Of a DNA stretch of 64,000 bases, positions 62,984 to 64,000 are shown piece after piece (the stretch's first letter is position 1; each line of letters begins with the position of its first letter). A program made the translations under genes and the position numbers. The stretch lies in assembly GCA_965229525.1 (NCBI GenBank), contig OZ245886.1, forward strand, positions 3,224,001 to 3,288,000, in the 5' to 3' direction. The notes below the pieces were generated by a model. That model had not been told where the DNA came from, made no database searches, and saw nothing but the letters and a program-made list of their open reading frames with translations. This DNA comes from HXMU1420-13 sp965229525 (GTDB lineage: Bacteria > Bacteroidota > Rhodothermia > Balneolales > Balneolaceae).

Positions 62984-64000
62984 ATGAACATTTCCACCAA
63001 AATTGATGATGAATTTTTAGATGCAGAAAAGCCAAGAAAGGGGTATGAGTGGTGGTATTTTGATGCCATATCTGCTGATAAAATCTGGTCAATTGTAATT
63101 ATTTTCTATCAGGGTAATCCATTTTCAGCCAATTATTTACAAGGTAAATATACAAGGAAAAGTGAGGAGTATCCGGCATTAAGTATATCAGTTTATAAAA
63201 ATGGAAAAACAGAATTTTACAGCTTTCTAGAATTCCCAAAATCGCAATTTTTATATGATGATGATGAGGATATTCATCTATCTATTGGTGGATGTGCTTT
63301 TCATAGAAAATCCCTAGCTGATACTGTTGAGTATGAGTTAAACTTAAATCAAACGCTTGAATCGAATCATTCAATAGTTGGAAAGTTAAAATTCATCGGT
63401 GACAGAGCTTCAGGTTCATTGATTGAAAGTAGTTCAAAGGGCGAAAAGCATTATTGGAATTTACTTCAGCCCAGATCAAAAGTAGTCGGTTCGTTCAAAA
63501 TTGCGGGAAAAACAGATTCTTATCATGTAGGTTTCCATGGTGATGGGTACCACGATCATAACGTTGGGCATGAATTGATGAGCGAAAGCTTCAAAGACTG
63601 GTATTGGGGGCGATTTCACTTTCAAAAGTATACCATTGTTTATTACATCATGAATGGTTTTCACGCAAAACAGCATCAAGCCTGGCTAATAACCCGGAAT
63701 AATCAAGAATTAGCAGGTTTTTTTGATAGTTTTGAGCTAACTAATGAAAAGAAAAATTTACTTGGGTTAGCAACTTACAGAGACATTAAACTATCAGGCC
63801 TGTTAGGAAATCTTATTATAAGGAATCAAAAAGTGATCGATAATGGGCCTTTTTATCAGCGTTATTTATCAGAAGCTGAATTCTCGGATGTATCTGGGGT
63901 ACAAAAGCAAATGGGCATCTCTGAATATATTCATCCTGCAAGAATTGAGGATGAGAAGTATTGGTGGATGGTTAGAATGAGAATTAGATATCTAAGAGAA
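62984..64000 (+). CDS. crtC: Carotenoid 1,2-hydratase-like protein (CrtC family), 3' end cut by window edge
   Basis: The frame is open from the ATG at 62984 to the window end, 339 codons. Near the start is GYEWWYFDAISADKIWSIVI (about residues 16-35), the CrtC signature, and later YHVGFHGDGYHDHNVGHELM (about 184-203), with FHFQKYTIVYYIMNGF and YIHPARIEDEKYWWMVRMRIR near the visible end. CrtC adds water to the psi-end of acyclic carotenoids. It shares a 60-bp promoter gap with the glycosyltransferase gene, consistent with making hydroxylated carotenoid glycosides. Confidence 0.8.
   Translation, partial: MNISTKIDDEFLDAEKPRKGYEWWYFDAISADKIWSIVIIFYQGNPFSANYLQGKYTRKSEEYPALSISVYKNGKTEFYSFLEFPKSQFLYDDDEDIHLSIGGCAFHRKSLADTVEYELNLNQTLESNHSIVGKLKFIGDRASGSLIESSSKGEKHYWNLLQPRSKVVGSFKIAGKTDSYHVGFHGDGYHDHNVGHELMSESFKDWYWGRFHFQKYTIVYYIMNGFHAKQHQAWLITRNNQELAGFFDSFELTNEKKNLLGLATYRDIKLSGLLGNLIIRNQKVIDNGPFYQRYLSEAEFSDVSGVQKQMGISEYIHPARIEDEKYWWMVRMRIRYLRE

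Noticed and set aside
1..64000. CRISPR array, insertion sequence, rRNA or tRNA genes
   Set aside because: No regularly spaced repeats, transposase-like proteins or conserved RNA gene sequences were seen; a covariance-model search (such as tRNAscan) would be needed to exclude tRNA genes fully.

Overview
The window is a gene-dense, AT-rich stretch of bacterial chromosome. It reads as core genome with a few accessory genes. No rRNA, tRNA, CRISPR array, insertion sequence or prophage was recognised by eye. The best fit is a marine-type member of the Balneolota/Rhodothermota branch of the Bacteroidota superphylum. This is inferred from the NYPNPFNP-type C-terminal sorting tail on a secreted nuclease, a GWxTD-family protein, a monomeric isocitrate dehydrogenase combined with a 2-oxoacid:ferredoxin oxidoreductase, few strong Shine-Dalgarno sites, several TTG starts, and a carotenoid hydratase/glycosyltransferase pair. 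The species is not determined.

Layout. 1-3315 (minus): three tandem secreted amidohydrolase-family genes, one of them without metal-binding motifs. 3441-4792 (minus): a formyltransferase and a WbqC-family protein. 4841-9511 (minus): rlmD, a cyclic-nucleotide-binding-fold protein, a BamA/TamA-family outer membrane protein and a DUF2795 protein. 9678-15655 (plus): tatA, gatA, an SDR dehydrogenase, a glutaminyl-cyclase-like lipoprotein, prmA, a Ppx/GppA phosphatase and an ECF sigma factor. 16076-18635 (plus): a chemoreceptor overlapping an outer-membrane protein gene, behind a 420-base regulatory gap. 18740-23634 (minus): queG, ftsE, a methyltransferase, pdxA and a GWxTD protein. 23748-27219: an acyl-CoA carboxylase subunit, two small membrane proteins and an F420-reductase-like protein. 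27220-31384 (minus): a DUF3365 haem protein, two duplicated cytochrome c lipoproteins and isocitrate dehydrogenase.

31500-35784 (plus): a signalling island with an AraC-type response regulator, a receiver protein carrying a decayed kinase, and a multi-PAS histidine kinase. 35867-39046 (plus): a small membrane protein, mutL and a homologue of the queuosine-tRNA mannosyltransferase. 39199-44212 (minus): an M28 peptidase, dnaB, a family-4-like uracil-DNA glycosylase and mtaB. 44519-47245: a secreted endonuclease I. 47262-52439: a CPA2 antiporter and korAB. 52441-54415 (minus): an abortive-infection-type gene overlapping bioB. 54546-56984 (plus): a Tat-exported sugar isomerase-like protein, an OmpR-type regulator and trmH. 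56973-62923 (minus): an M28 peptidase, an M23 peptidase, hprK, hpf, xerC and a glycosyltransferase. 62984-end (plus): a partial crtC.

Themes. RNA modification and translation fidelity recur (rlmD, queG, the Q-tRNA mannosyltransferase homologue, mtaB, trmH, prmA, gatA, hpf). Several proteins keep a family fold but have lost catalytic or cofactor residues: an amidohydrolase, the MutL nuclease domain, the UDG iron-sulfur ligands, a histidine kinase ATPase domain and a cNMP pocket. The most notable non-coding signal is a shared TGGCAGAAAT element, followed exactly 21 bp later by another TGGCA, upstream of both the chemoreceptor gene and the pseudokinase/phosphorelay genes.
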